Source: Leptasterias polaris (lineage: Eukaryota > Echinodermata > Asteroidea > Forcipulatida > Asteriidae). From it: a DNA stretch of 64,000 bases. Positions 49,983 to 62,917 of the stretch are shown here, one piece after another. The stretch spans positions 620,001-684,000 of the forward strand of contig JAZGTN010000150.1 of the NCBI GenBank assembly GCA_037783415.1. The letters are read 5' to 3'. Made by a program: the position numbers and the translations under genes. A model generated the notes under the pieces. The model was not told where the DNA came from and made no database searches. It saw only the letters and a program-made list of their open reading frames with translations. How positions within the stretch are numbered: position 1 is the first letter of the stretch; every line of letters starts with the position of its first letter.

Positions 49983-51725
49983 TTTCATTTTCTTTGGGTA
50001 GGGGTGACTCTCTGGCCGCTAGTGCCGTCTAGAAATGTCTCTCCGCCCCAAGAATTCGGCCACATGACCCCTTGAACTTGACCTACGAGTGGTGTAAAAT
50101 TTGTGCCAATCCAAAAATGATGTCAGGTTGATTTTAGCGTACTTACTTTGAATTTGCTTTGAATTTGCTTGAAAACTTCTCATTTTCTTTGGGTAAGGGT
50201 GACTCTCTGGCCGTTAGCGCCGTCTAGAAATGTCTCTCCGCCCCAATAATTCGGCCACATGACCCCTTGAACTTGACCTACAAGTGGTGTAAAATTTGTG
50301 CCAATCCAAAAATGATGTCAGGTTGATTTGAGCGTACTTACTTTGAATTTGCTTTGAATTTGCTTGAAAACTTCTCATTTTCTTTGGGTAGGGGTGACTC
50401 TCTGGCCGCTAGCGCCGTCTAGAAATGTCTCTCCGCCCAAAGAATTCGGCCACATGACCCCTTGAACTTGACCTACGAGTGGTGTAAAATTTGTGCCAAT
50501 CCAAAAATGATGTCAGGTTGATTTGAGCGTACTTACTTTGAATTTGCTTTGAATTTGCTTGAAAACTTCTCATTTTCTTTGGGTAGGGGTGACTCTCTGG
50601 CCGCTTGCGCCGTCTAGAAATGTCTCTCCGCCCCAAGAATTCGGCCACATGACCCCTTGAACTTGACCTACGAGTGGTGTAAAATTTGTGCCAATCCAAA
50701 AATGATGTCAGGTTGATTTGAGCGTACTTACTTTGAATTTGCTTTGAATTTGCTTGAAAACTTCTCATTTTCTTTGGGTAGGGGTGACTCTCTGGCCGCT
50801 AGCGCCCTCTAGAAATGTCTCTCCGCCCCAAGAATTCGGCCACATGACCCCTTGAAATTGACCTACGAGTGGTGTAAAATTTGTGCCAATCCAAAAATGA
50901 TGTCAGGTTGATTTGAGCGTACTTACTTTGAATTTGCTTTGAATTTGCTTGAAAACTTCTCATTTTCTTTGGGTAGGGGTGACTCTCTGGCCGCTAGCGC
51001 CGTCTAGAAATGTCTCTCCGCCCCAAGAATTCGGCCACATGACCCCTTGAACTTGACCTACGAGTGGTGTAAAATTTGTGCCAATCCAAAAATGATGTCA
51101 GGTTGATTTGAGCGTACTTACTTTGAATTTGCTTTGAATTTGCTTGAAAACTTCTCATTTTCTTTGGGTAGGGGTGACTCTCTGGCCGCTAGCGCCGTCT
51201 AGAAATGTCTCTCCACCCAAAGAATTCGGCCACATGACCCCTTGAACTTGACCTACGAGTGGTGTAAAATTTGTGCCAATCCAAAAATTATGTCAGGTTG
51301 ATTTGAGCGTACTTACTTTGAATTTGCTTTGAATTTGCTTGAAAACTTCTCATTTTCTTTGGGTAGGGGTGACTCTCTGGCCGCTAGCGCCGTCTACAAA
51401 TGTTTCTCCGCCCCAAGAATTCGGCCACATCACCCCTAGAACTTGACCTTCGAGTGGTGTAAATTTTGTGCCAATCCAAAAATGATGTCAGGTTGATTTG
51501 AGCGTACTTACTTTGAATTTGCTTTGAATTTGCTTGAAAACTTCTCATTTTCTTTGGGTAGGGGTGACTCTCTGACCGCTAGCGCCGTCTAGAAATGTCT
51601 CTCCGCCCCAATAATTCGGCCACATGACCCCTAGAACTTGACCTTCGAGTGGTGTAAATTTTGTGCCAATCCAAAAATGATGTCAGGTTGATTTGACCGT
51701 GCTTACGTCGAATTTGTTTTAAAAC

Positions 51726-51979
51726 AGCTCGTCCAACTGAAGTCGCTATTGCGTCGACTTCGGATGGTCCCCGCTCGCTGTTAATTTGCGGTATGAAGAT
51801 GGCGCCTGATGGCCCTCACATTCTGATTTTCGGATTTGGGAGTATTCAGGGAAGAATCAGATAACAACATTTTTCTCTCTGGCATGCTGTGATCAGGAGT
51901 TATTTTCAACCGTAGATTTAACTTTATTTCAGGGTCTCAACGTTTTCCGCAGGCACAATTTCTTAGCCTTTTTTAAAAC
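51726..51979 (+). repeat. Long-unit insert 47, type B, donor lost
   Basis: Partner of copy 43 at +4,088, with CAG/ATAAC and GCCTGATGG. Followed directly by copy 48. Confidence 0.93.
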
Positions 51980-52162
51980 TTTCGTTTTCTTTGGGTAGGG
52001 GTGACTCTCTGGCCGCTAGCGCCCTCTAGAAATGTCTCTCCGCCCCAAGAATTCGGCCACATGACCCCTTGAACTTGACCTACGAGTGGTGTAAAATTTG
52101 TGCCAATCCAAAAATGATGACAGGTTGATTTGAGCGTACTTACTTTGAATTTGTTTTAAAAC

Positions 52163-52416
52163 AGCTCGTTCAACTCAAGTCGCTATTGCGTCGACTTCGG
52201 ATGGTCCCCGCTCGCTGGTAATTTGCGGTATGAAGATGGCGCCTGCTGGCCCTCACATTCTGATTTTCGGATTTGGGAGTATTCAGGGAAGAATCAGGTA
52301 ACAACATTTTTCTCTCTGGCATGCTGTGATCAGGAGTTATTTTCAACCGTAGATTTAACTTTATTTCAGGGTCTCAACGTTTTCCGCAGGCACAATTTCT
52401 TAGCCTTTTTTAAAAC
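52163..52416 (+). repeat. Long-unit insert 48, type B, recombinant left edge
   Basis: Its left flank is short-monomer type (GAGCGTACTTACTTTGAATTT) up to the opening 9-mer, unlike other copies, which have GACCGTGCTTACTTCG. Arm CTCAAGTCG. Followed directly by copy 49. Confidence 0.93.
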
Positions 52417-52599
52417 TTTCGTTTTCTTTGGGTAGGGGTGACTCTCTGGCCGCTAGCGCCCTCTAGAAATGTCTCTCCGCCCCAAGAATTCGGCCACATG
52501 ACCCCTTGAACTTGACCTTCGAGTGGTGTAAATTTTGTGCCAATCCAAAAATGATGTCAGGTTGATTTGACCGTGCTTACTTCGAATTTGTTTTAAAAC

Positions 52600-52853
52600 A
52601 GCTCGTTCAACTGAAATCGCTATTGCGTCGACTTCGGATGGTCTCCGCTCGCTGGTAATTTGCGGTATGAAGATGGCGCCTGCTGGCCCTCACATTCTGA
52701 TTTTCGGATTTGGGAGTATTCAGAGAAGAATCAGGTAACACAAATTTTCTCTCTTGCATGCTGTGATCAGGAGTTATTTTCAACTGTAGATTTAACTTTA
52801 TTTCAGGGTCTCAACGTTTTCCGCAGGCACTATTTCTTAGCCTTTTTTAAAAC
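52600..52853 (+). repeat. Long-unit insert 49, type A
   Basis: Partner of copy 46 at +2,871, with private GGTCTCCGC. Eight S units follow. Confidence 0.93.
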
Positions 52854-54596
52854 TTTCATTTTCTTTGGGTAGGGGTGACTCTCTGGCCGCTAGTGCCGTC
52901 TAGAAATGTCTCTCCGCCCCAAGAATTCGGCCACATGACCCCTTGAACTTGACCTACGAGTGGTGTAAAATTTGTGCCAATCCAAAAATGATGTCAGGTT
53001 GATTTTAGCGTACTTACTTTGAATTTGCTTTGAATTTGCTTGAAAACTTCTCATTTTCTTTGGGTAAGGGTGACTCTCTGGCCGTTAGCGCCGTCTAGAA
53101 ATGTCTCTCCGCCCCAATAATTCGGCCACATGACCCCTTGAACTTGACCTACAAGTGGTGTAAAATTTGTGCCAATCCAAAAATGATGTCAGGTTGATTT
53201 GAGCGTACTTACTTTGAATTTGCTTTGAATTTGCTTGAAAACTTCTCATTTTCTTTGGGTAGGGGTGACTCTCTGGCCGCTAGCGCCGTCTAGAAATGTC
53301 TCTCCGCCCAAAGAATTCGGCCACATGACCCCTTGAACTTGACCTACGAGTGGTGTAAAATTTGTGCCAATCCAAAAATGATGTCAGGTTGATTTGAGCG
53401 TACTTACTTTGAATTTGCTTTGAATTTGCTTGAAAACTTCTCATTTTCTTTGGGTAGGGGTGACTCTCTGGCCGCTTGCGCCGTCTAGAAATGTCTCTCC
53501 GCCCCAAGAATTCGGCCACATGACCCCTTGAACTTGACCTACGAGTGGTGTAAAATTTGTGCCAATCCAAAAATGATGTCAGGTTGATTTGAGCGTACTT
53601 ACTTTGAATTTGCTTTGAATTTGCTTGAAAACTTCTCATTTTCTTTGGGTAGGGGTGACTCTCTGGCCGCTAGCGCCCTCTAGAAATGTCTCTCCGCCCC
53701 AAGAATTCGGCCACATGACCCCTTGAAATTGACCTACGAGTGGTGTAAAATTTGTGCCAATCCAAAAATGATGTCAGGTTGATTTGAGCGTACTTACTTT
53801 GAATTTGCTTTGAATTTGCTTGAAAACTTCTCATTTTCTTTGGGTAGGGGTGACTCTCTGGCCGCTAGCGCCGTCTAGAAATGTCTCTCCGCCCCAAGAA
53901 TTCGGCCACATGACCCCTTGAACTTGACCTACGAGTGGTGTAAAATTTGTGCCAATCCAAAAATGATGTCAGGTTGATTTGAGCGTACTTACTTTGAATT
54001 TGCTTTGAATTTGCTTGAAAACTTCTCATTTTCTTTGGGTAGGGGTGACTCTCTGGCCGCTAGCGCCGTCTAGAAATGTCTCTCCACCCAAAGAATTCGG
54101 CCACATGACCCCTTGAACTTGACCTACGAGTGGTGTAAAATTTGTGCCAATCCAAAAATTATGTCAGGTTGATTTGAGCGTACTTACTTTGAATTTGCTT
54201 TGAATTTGCTTGAAAACTTCTCATTTTCTTTGGGTAGGGGTGACTCTCTGGCCGCTAGCGCCGTCTACAAATGTTTCTCCGCCCCAAGAATTCGGCCACA
54301 TCACCCCTAGAACTTGACCTTCGAGTGGTGTAAATTTTGTGCCAATCCAAAAATGATGTCAGGTTGATTTGAGCGTACTTACTTTGAATTTGCTTTGAAT
54401 TTGCTTGAAAACTTCTCATTTTCTTTGGGTAGGGGTGACTCTCTGACCGCTAGCGCCGTCTAGAAATGTCTCTCCGCCCCAATAATTCGGCCACATGACC
54501 CCTAGAACTTGACCTTCGAGTGGTGTAAATTTTGTGCCAATCCAAAAATGATGTCAGGTTGATTTGACCGTGCTTACGTCGAATTTGTTTTAAAAC

Positions 54597-54850
54597 AGCT
54601 CGTCCAACTGAAGTCGCTATTGCGTCGACTTCGGATGGTCCCCGCTCGCTGTTAATTTGCGGTATGAAGATGGCGCCTGATGGCCCTCACATTCTGATTT
54701 TCGGATTTGGGAGTATTCAGGGAAGAATCAGATAACAACATTTTTCTCTCTGGCATGCTGTGATCAGGAGTTATTTTCAACCGTAGATTTAACTTTATTT
54801 CAGGGTCTCAACGTTTTCCGCAGGCACAATTTCTTAGCCTTTTTTAAAAC
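54597..54850 (+). repeat. Long-unit insert 50, type B, donor lost
   Basis: Partner of copy 47 at +2,871, with CAG/ATAAC. Seven S units follow. Confidence 0.93.
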
Positions 54851-56398
54851 TTTCGTTTTCTTTGGGTAGGGGTGACTCTCTGGCCGCTAGCGCCCTCTAG
54901 AAATGTCTCTCCGCCCCAAGAATTCGGCCACATGACCCCTTGAACTTGACCTACGAGTGGTGTAAAATTTGTGCCAATCCAAAAATGATGACAGGTTGAT
55001 TTGAGCGTACTTACTTTGAATTTGCTTTGAATTTGCTTGACAACTTCTCATTTTCTTTGGGTAGGGGTGACTCTCTGGCCGCTAGCGCCGTCTAGAAATG
55101 TCTCTCCGCCCCAAGAATTCGGCCACATGACCCCTTGAACTTGACCTACGAGTGGTGTAAAATTTGTGCCAATCCAAAAATGATGTCAGGTTGATTTGAG
55201 CGTACTTACTTTGAATTTGCTTTGAATTTGCTTGAAAACTTCTCATTTTCTTTGGGTAGGGGTGACTCTCTGGCCGCTTGCGCCGTCTAGAAATGTCTCT
55301 CCGCCCCAACAATTCGGCCACATGACCCCTTGAACTTGACCTACGAGTGGTGTAAAATTTGTGCCAATCCAAAAATGATGTCAGGTTGATTTGAGCGTAC
55401 TTACTTTGAATTAGCTTTGAATTTGCTTGAAAACTTCTCATTTTCTTTGGGTAGGGGTGACTCTCTGGCCGCTAACGCCCTCTAGAAATGTCTCTCCGCC
55501 CCAAGAATTCGGCCACATGACCCCTTGAAATTGACCTACGAGTGGTGTAAAATTTGTGCCAATCCAAAAATGATGTCAGGTTGATTTGAGCGTACTTACT
55601 TTGAATTTGCTTTGAATTTGCTTGAAAACTTCTCATTTTCTTTGGGTAGGGGTGACTCTCTGGCCGCTAGCGCCGTCTAGAAATGTCTCTCCGCCCCAAG
55701 AATTCGGCCACATGACCCCTTGAACTTGACCTACGAGTGGTGTAAAATTTGTGCCAATCCAAAAATGATGTCAGGTTGATTTGAGCGTACTTACTTTGAA
55801 TTTGCTTTGAATTTGCTTGAAAACTTCTCATTTTCTTTGGGTAGGGGTGACTCTCTGGCCGCTAGCGCCGTCTAGAAATGTCTCTCCGCCCAAAAAATTC
55901 GGCCACATGACCCCTTGAACTTGACCTACGAGTGGTGTAAAATTTGTGCCAATCCAAAAATGATGTCAGGTTGATTTGAGCGTACTTACTTTGAATTTGC
56001 TTTGAATTTGCTTGAAAACTTCTCATTTTCTTTGGGTAGGGGTGACTCTCTGGCCGCTAGCGCCGTCTACAAATGTTTCTGCGCCCCAAGAATTCGGCCA
56101 CATGACCCCTAGAACTTGACCTTCGAGTGGTGTAAATTTTGTGCCAATCCAAAAATGATGTCAGGTTGATTTGAGCGTACTTACTTTGAATTTGCTTTGA
56201 ATTTGCTTGAAAACTTCTCATTTTCTTTGGGTAGGGGTGACTCTCTGGCCGCTAGCGCCGTCTAGAAATGTCTCTCCGCCCCAAGAATTCGGCCACATGA
56301 CCCCTAGAACTTGACCTTCGAGTGGTGTAAATTTTGTGCCAATCCAAAAATGATGTCAGGTTGATTTGACCGTGCTTACGTCGAATTTGTTTTAAAAC

Positions 56399-56652
56399 AG
56401 CTCGTTCAACTGAAGTCGCTATTGCGTCGACTTCGGATGGACCCCGCTCGCTGTTAATTTGCGGTATGAAGATGGCGCCTGATGGCCCTCACATTCTGAT
56501 TTTCGGATTTGGGAGTATTCAGGGAAGAATCAGGTAACAACATTTTTCTCTCTGGCATGCTGTGATCAGGAGTTATTTTCAACCGTAGATTTAACGTTAT
56601 TTCAGGGTCTCAACGTTTTCCGCAGGCACAATTTCTTAGCCTTTTTAAAAAC
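56399..56652 (+). repeat. Long-unit insert 51, type B
   Basis: Shares GCTGTTAATTTG and GCCTGATGG with copies 43, 47 and 50 but keeps the donor GT. Private GGACCCCGC and TTAACGTTAT. One S follows. Confidence 0.92.
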
Positions 56653-57030
56653 TTTCGTTTTCTTTGGGTAGGGGTGACTCTCTGGCCGCTAGCGCCCTCT
56701 AGAAATGTCTCTCCGCCCCAAGAATTCGGCCACATGACCCCTTGAACTTGACCTACGAGTGGTGTAAAATTTGTGCCAATCTAAAAATGATGTCGGGTTG
56801 ATTTGAGCGTACTTACTTTGAATTTGCTTTGAATTTGCTTGAAAAGTTCTCAATTTCTTTGGGTAGGGGTGAATCTCTGGCCGCTAGCGCCGTTTACAAA
56901 TGTCTCTCCGCCCCAAGAATTCGGCCACATGACCCCTAGAACTTGACCTTCGAGTGGTGTAAATTTTGTGCCAATCCAAAAATGATGTCAGGTTGATTTG
57001 ACCGTGCTTACTTCGAATTTGTTTTAAAAC

Positions 57031-57284
57031 AGCTCGTTCAACTGAAGTCGCTATTGCGTCGACTTCGGATGGTCCCCGCTCGCTGGTAATTTGCGGTATG
57101 AAGATGGCGCCTGCTGGCCCTCACATTCTGATTTTCGGATTTGGGAGTATTCAGAGAAGAATCAGGTAACAAAAAATTTCTCTCTGGCATGCTGTGATCA
57201 GGAGTTATTTTCAACCGTAGATTTAACTTTATTTCAGGGTCTCAACGTTTTCCGCAGGCACTATTTCTTAGCCTTTTTTAAAAC
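57031..57284 (+). repeat. Long-unit insert 52, type A
   Basis: ATTCAGAGAAG with AACAAAAAATTTC after the donor; tail AACATTCATATTC. Followed directly by copy 53. Confidence 0.92.
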
Positions 57285-57468
57285 ATTCATATTCTTTGGG
57301 TAGGGGTGACTCTCTGGCCGCTAGCGCCCTCTAGAAATGTCTCTCCGCCCCAAGAATTCGGCCACATGACCCCTTGAACTTGACCTTCGAGTGGTGTAAA
57401 TTTTGTGCCAATCCAAAAATGATGTCAGGTTAAATTTGACCGTGCTTACTTCGAATTTGTTTTAAAAC

Positions 57469-57722
57469 AGCTCGTTCAACTGAAATCGCTATTGCGTCGA
57501 CTTCGGATGGTCCCCGCTCGCTGGTAATTTGCGGTATGAAGATGGCGCCTGCTGGCCCTCACATTCTGATTTTCGGATTCGGGAGTTTTCAGAGAAGAAT
57601 CAGGTAACAAAAAATTTCTCTCTGGCATGCTGTGATCAGGAGTTATTTTCAACCGTAGATTTAACTTTATTTCAGGGTCTCAACGTTTTCCGCAGGCACT
57701 ATTTCTTAGCCTTTTTTAAAAC
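57469..57722 (+). repeat. Long-unit insert 53, type A
   Basis: Left flank has one extra base (GGTTAAATTTGACC). Private ATTCGGGAGTTTTC. Next monomer has CTGGCCTAGCGCC. Two S units follow. Confidence 0.92.
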
Positions 57723-58293
57723 TTTCATTTTCTTTGGGTAGGGGTGACTCTCTGGCCTAGCGCCGTCTAGAAATGTCTCTCCGCCCCAAGATTTCGGCCA
57801 CATGACCCCTTGAACTTGACCTACGAGTGGTGTAAAATTTGTGCCAATCCAAAAATGATGTCAGGTTGATTTGAGCGTACTTACTTTGAATTTGCTTTGA
57901 ATTTGCTTGAAAACTTCTCATTTTCTTTGGGTAGGGGTGACTCTCTGGCCGCTAGCGCCGTCTAGAAATGTCTCTCCGCCCCAAGAATTCGGCCACATGA
58001 CCCCTTGAACTTGACCTACGAGTGGTGTAAAATTTGTGCCAATCCAAAAATGATGTCAGGTTGATTTGAGCGTACTTACTTTGAATTTGCTTTGAATTTG
58101 CTTGAAAACTTCTCATTTTCTTTGGGTAGGGGTGACTCTCTGGCCGCTAGCGCCGTCTAAAAATGTCTCTCCGCCCCAAGAATTCGGCCACATGACCCCT
58201 AGAACTTAACCTTCGAGTGGTGTAAATTTTGTGCCAATCCAAAAATGATTTCAGATTGATTTGACCGTGCTTACTTCGAATTTGTTTTAAAAC

Positions 58294-58546
58294 AGCTCGT
58301 TCAACTGAAGTCGCTATTGCGTCGACTTCGGATGGTCCCCGCTCGCTGGTAATTTGCGGTATGAAGATGGCGCCTGCTGGCCCTCACATTCTGATTTTCG
58401 GATTTGGGAGTATTCAGGGAAGAATCAGGTAACAACATTTCTCTCTCTGGCATGTGTGATCAGGAGTTATTTTCAACCGTAGATTTAACTTTATTTCAGG
58501 GTCTCAACGTTTTCCACAGGCACTATTTCTTAGCCTTTTTTAAAAC
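58294..58546 (+). repeat. Long-unit insert 54, type A, 253 bp
   Basis: GCATGTGTGATC lacks one base of GCATGCTGTGATC, and CCACAGGCAC replaces CCGCAGGCAC. Flank has GATTTCAGATTG. Two S units follow, one with CTGGCCTAGCG. Confidence 0.92.
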
Positions 58547-59117
58547 TTTCATTTTCTTTGGGTAGGGGTGACTCTCTGGCCGCTAGCGCCCTCTAGAAAT
58601 GTCTCTCCGCCCCAAGAATTCGGCCACATGACCCCTTGAACTTGACCTACGAGTGGTGTAAAATTTGTGCCAATCCAAAAATGATGTCAGGTTGATTTGA
58701 GCGTACTTACTTTGAATTTGCTTTGAATTTGCTTGAAAACTTCTCATTTTCTTTGGGTAGGGGTGACTCTCTGGCCTAGCGCCGTCTAGAAATGACTCTC
58801 CGCCCCAAGAATTCGGCCACATGACCCCTAGAACTTGACCTTCGAGTGGTGTAAATTTTGTGCCAATCCAAAAATGATGTCAGGTTGATTTGAGCGTACT
58901 TACTTTGAATTTGCTTTGAATTTGCTTGAAAACTTCTCAATTTCTTTGGGTAGGGGTGACTCTCTGGCCGCTAGCGCCGTCTAGAAATGTCTCTTCGCCC
59001 CAAGAATTCGGCCACATGACCCCTAGAACTTGACCTTCGAGTGGTGTAAATTTTGTGCCAATCCAAAAATGATGTCAGGTTGATTTGACCGTGCTTACTT
59101 CGAATTTGTTTTAAAAC

Positions 59118-59371
59118 AGCTCGTTCAACTGAAGTCGCTATTGCGTCGACTTCGGATGGTCCCCGCTCGCTGGTAATTTGCGGTATGAAGATGGCGCCTG
59201 CTGGCCCTCACATTCTGATTTTCGGATTTGGGAGTATTCAGGGAAGAATCAGGTAACAACATTTTTCTATCTGGCATGCTGTGATCAGGAGTTATTTTCA
59301 ACCGTAGATTTAACTTTATTTCAGGGTCTCAACGTTTTCCGCGGGCACAATTTATTAGCCTTTTTTAAAAC
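59118..59371 (+). repeat. Long-unit insert 55, type B
   Basis: TTTCTATCTGG, GCGGGCAC and CAATTTATTAG are marks of the right-end subfamily. One S follows, preceded by ACCCCCCTGAAC. Confidence 0.93.
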
Positions 59372-59750
59372 TTTCGTTTTCTTTGGGTAGGGGTGACTCT
59401 CTGGCCGCTAGCGCCCTCTAGAAATGTCTCTCCGCCCCAAGAATTCGGCCACATGACCCCCCTGAACTTGACCTACGAGTGGTGTAAAATTTGTGCCAAT
59501 CCAAAAATGATGTCAGGTTGATTTGAGCGTACTTACTTTGAATTTGCTTTGAATTTGCTTGAAAACTTCTCATTTTCTTTGGGTAGGGGTGACTCTCTGG
59601 CCGCTAGCGCCGTCTCGAAATGTCTCTCCGCCCCAAGAATTCGGCCACATGACCCCTAGAACTTGACCTTCGAGTGGTGTAAATTCTCTGCCAATCCAAA
59701 AATGATGTCAGGTTGATTTGACCGTGCTTACTTCGAATTTGTTTTAAAAC

Positions 59751-60003
59751 AGCTCGTTCAACTGAAGTCGCTATTGCGTCGACTTCGGATGGTCCCCGCT
59801 CGCTGGTAATTTGCGGTATGAAGATGGCCCCTGCTGGCCCTCACATTCTGATTTTCGGATTTGGGAGTATTCAGGGAAGAATCAGGTAACCAAATTTCTC
59901 TCTCTGGCATGTGTGATCAGGAGTTATTTTCAACCGTAGATTTAACTTTATTTCAGGGTCTCAACGTTTTCCGCGGGCACAATTTATTAGCCTTTTTTAA
60001 AAC
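59751..60003 (+). repeat. Long-unit insert 56, hybrid, 253 bp
   Basis: YY1-like word changed to AAGATGGCCCC. A-like middle (CCAAATTTCTCTC, GCATGTGTG) and B-like end (GCGGGCACAATTTATTAG). Two S units follow. Confidence 0.92.
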
Positions 60004-60575
60004 TTTCGTTTTCTTTGGGTAGGGGTGACTCTCTGGCCGCTAGCGCCCTCTAGAAATGTCTCTCCGCCCCAAGAATTCGGCCACATGACCCCCCTGAACT
60101 TGACCTACGAGTGGTGTAAAATTTGTGCCAATCCAAAAATGATGTCAGGTTGATTTGAGCGTACTTACTTTGAATTTGCTTTGAATTTGCTTGAAAACTT
60201 CTCATTTTCTTTGGGTAGGGGTGACTCTCTGGCCTAGCGCCGTCTACAAATGTCTCTCCGCCCCAAGAATTCGGCCACATGACCCCTAGAACTTGACCTT
60301 CGAGTGGTGTAAATTTTGTGCCAATCCAAAAATGATGTCAGGTTGATTTGAGCGTACTTACTTTGAATTTGCTTTGAATTTGCTTGAAAACTTCTCAATT
60401 TCTTTGGGTAGGGGTGACTCTCTGGCCGCTAGCGCCGTCTAGAAATGTCTCTTCGCCCCAAGAATTCGGCCACATGACCCATAGAACTTGACCTTCGAGT
60501 GGTGTAAATTTTGTGCCAATCCAAAAATGATGTCAGGTTGATTTGACCGTGCTTACTTCGAATTTGTTTTAAAAC

Positions 60576-60828
60576 AGCTCGTTCAACTGAAGTCGCTATT
60601 GCGTCGACTTCGGATGGTCCCCGCTCGCTGGTAATTTGCGGTATGAAGATGGCGCCTGCTGGCCCTCACATTCTGATTTTCGGATTTGGGAGTATTCAGG
60701 GAAGAATCAGGTAACAACATTTCTCTCTCTGGCATGTGTGATCAGGAGTTATTTTCAACCGTAGATTTAACTTTATTTCAGGGTCTCAACGTTTTCCACA
60801 GGCACTATTTCTTAGCCTTTTTTAAAAC
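60576..60828 (+). repeat. Long-unit insert 57, type A, 253 bp
   Basis: GCATGTGTG and CCACAGGCAC as in copy 54; flank ACCCATAGAAC. One S follows. Confidence 0.92.
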
Positions 60829-61206
60829 TTTCATTTTCTTTGGGTAGGGGTGACTCTCTGGCCGCTAGCGCCCTCTAGAAATGTCTCTCCGCCCCAAGAA
60901 TTCGGCCACATGACCCCTTGAACTTGACCTACGAGTGGTGTAAAATTTGTGCCAATCCAAAAATGATGTCAGGTTGATTTGAGCGTACTTACTTTGAATT
61001 TGCTTTGAATTTGCTTGAAAACTTCTCATTTTCTTTGGGTAGGGGTGACTCTCTGGCCGCTAGCGCCGTCTCGAAATGTCTCTCCGCCCCAATAATTCGG
61101 CCACATGACCCCTAGAACTTGACCTTCGAGTGGTGTAAATTCTCTGCCAATCCAAAAATGATGTCAGGTTGATTTGACCGTGCTTACTTCGAATTTGTTT
61201 TAAAAC

Positions 61207-61460
61207 AGCTCGTTCAACTGAAGTCGCTATTGCGTCGACTTCGGATGGTCCCCGCTCGCTGGTAATTTGCGGTATGAAGATGGCGCCTGCTGGCCCTCAC
61301 ATTCTGATTTTCGGATTTGGGAGTATTCAGGGAAGAATCAGGTAACAACATTTTTCTATCTGGCATGCTGTGATCAGGAGTTATTTTCAACCGTAGATTT
61401 AACTTTATTTCAGGGTCTCAACGTTTTCCGCAGGCACAATTTCTTAGCCTTTTTTAAAAC
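61207..61460 (+). repeat. Long-unit insert 58, type B
   Basis: TTTCTATCTGG but a normal GCAGGCACAATTTCTTAG end; flank TTCTCTGCCAATCC. Two S units follow. Confidence 0.92.
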
Positions 61461-62031
61461 TTTCGTTTTCTTTGGGTAGGGGTGACTCTCTGGCCGCTAG
61501 CGCCCTCTAGAAATGTCTCTCCGCCCCAAGAATTCGGCCACATGACCCCTTGAACTTGACCTACAAGTGGTGTAAAATTTGTGCCAATCCAAAAATGATG
61601 TCAGGTTGATTTGAGCGTACTTACTTTGAATTTGCTTTGAATTTGCTTGAAAACTTCTCATTTTCTTTGGGTAGGGGTGACTCTCTGGCCTAGCGCCGTC
61701 TAGAAATGACTCTCCGCCCCAAGAATTCGGCCACATGACCCCTAGAACTTGACCTTCGAGTGGTGTAAATTTTGTGCCAATCCAAAAATGATGTCAGGTT
61801 GATTTGAGCGTACTTACTTTGAATTTGCTTTGAATTTGCTTGAAAACTTCTCAATTTCTTTGGGTAGGGGTGACTCTCTGGCCGCTAGCGCCGTCTAGAA
61901 ATGTCTCTTCGCCCCAAGAATTCGGCCACATGACCCCTAGAACTTGACCTTCGAGTGGTGTAAATTTTGTGCCAATCCAAAAATGATGTCAGGTTGATTT
62001 GACCGTGCTTACTTCGAATTTGTTTTAAAAC

Positions 62032-62285
62032 AGCTCGTTCAACTGAAGTCGCTATTGCGTCGACTTCGGATGGTCCCCGCTCGCTGGTAATTTGCGGTAT
62101 GAAGATGGCGCCTGCTGGCCCTCACATTCTGATTTTCGGATTTGGGAGTATTCAGGGAAGAATCAGGTAACAACATTTTTCTATCTGGCATGCTGTGATC
62201 AGGAGTTATTTTCAACCGTAGATTTAACTTTATTTCAGGGTCTCAACGTTTTCCGCGGGCACAATTTATTAGCCTTTTTTAAAAC
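62032..62285 (+). repeat. Long-unit insert 59, type B
   Basis: Partner of copy 55 at +2,914. One S follows. Confidence 0.93.
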
Positions 62286-62664
62286 TTTCGTTTTCTTTGG
62301 GTAGGGGTGACTCTCTGGCCGCTAGCGCCCTCTAGAAATGTCTCTCCGCCCCAAGAATTCGGCCACATGACCCCCCTGAACTTGACCTACGAGTGGTGTA
62401 AAATTTGTGCCAATCCAAAAATTATGTCAGGTTGATTTGAGCGTACTTACTTTGAATTTGCTTTGAATTTGCTTGAAAACTTCTCATTTTCTTTGGGTAG
62501 GGGTGACTCTCTGGCCGCTAGCGCCGTCTCGAAATGTCTCTCCGCCCCAAGAATTCGGCCACATGACCCCTAGAACTTGACCTTCGAGTGGTGTAAATTC
62601 TCTGCCAATCCAAAAATGATGTCAGGTTGATTTGACCGTGCTTACTTCGAATTTGTTTTAAAAC

Positions 62665-62917
62665 AGCTCGTTCAACTGAAGTCGCTATTGCGTCGACTTC
62701 GGATGGTCCCCGCTCGCTGGTAATTTGCGGTATGAAGATGGCCCCTGCTGGCCCTCACATTCTGATTTTCGGATTTGGGAGTATTCAGGGAAGAATCAGG
62801 TAACCAAATTTCTCTCTCTGGCATGTGTGATCAGGAGTTATTTTCAACCGTAGATTTAACTTTATTTCAGGGTCTCAACGTTTTCCGCGGGCACAATTTA
62901 TTAGCCTTTTTTAAAAC
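62665..62917 (+). repeat. Long-unit insert 60, hybrid, 253 bp
   Basis: Partner of copy 56 at +2,914, including the altered AAGATGGCCCC word. Two S units follow. Confidence 0.92.

Larger units (their letters stand above)
44050..54860 (+). repeat. 4,088-bp higher-order block, two full copies and one shortened
   Basis: About 44,050-47,890 matches 48,138-51,978 (inserts 40-43 and 44-47). A third copy of the 2.4-kb right part (inserts 48-50) starts near 52,440 at offset 2,871. Copies two and three share AAAAATTATG and CACATCACCCC against AAAAATGATG and CACATTACCCC in copy one. Confidence 0.93.
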
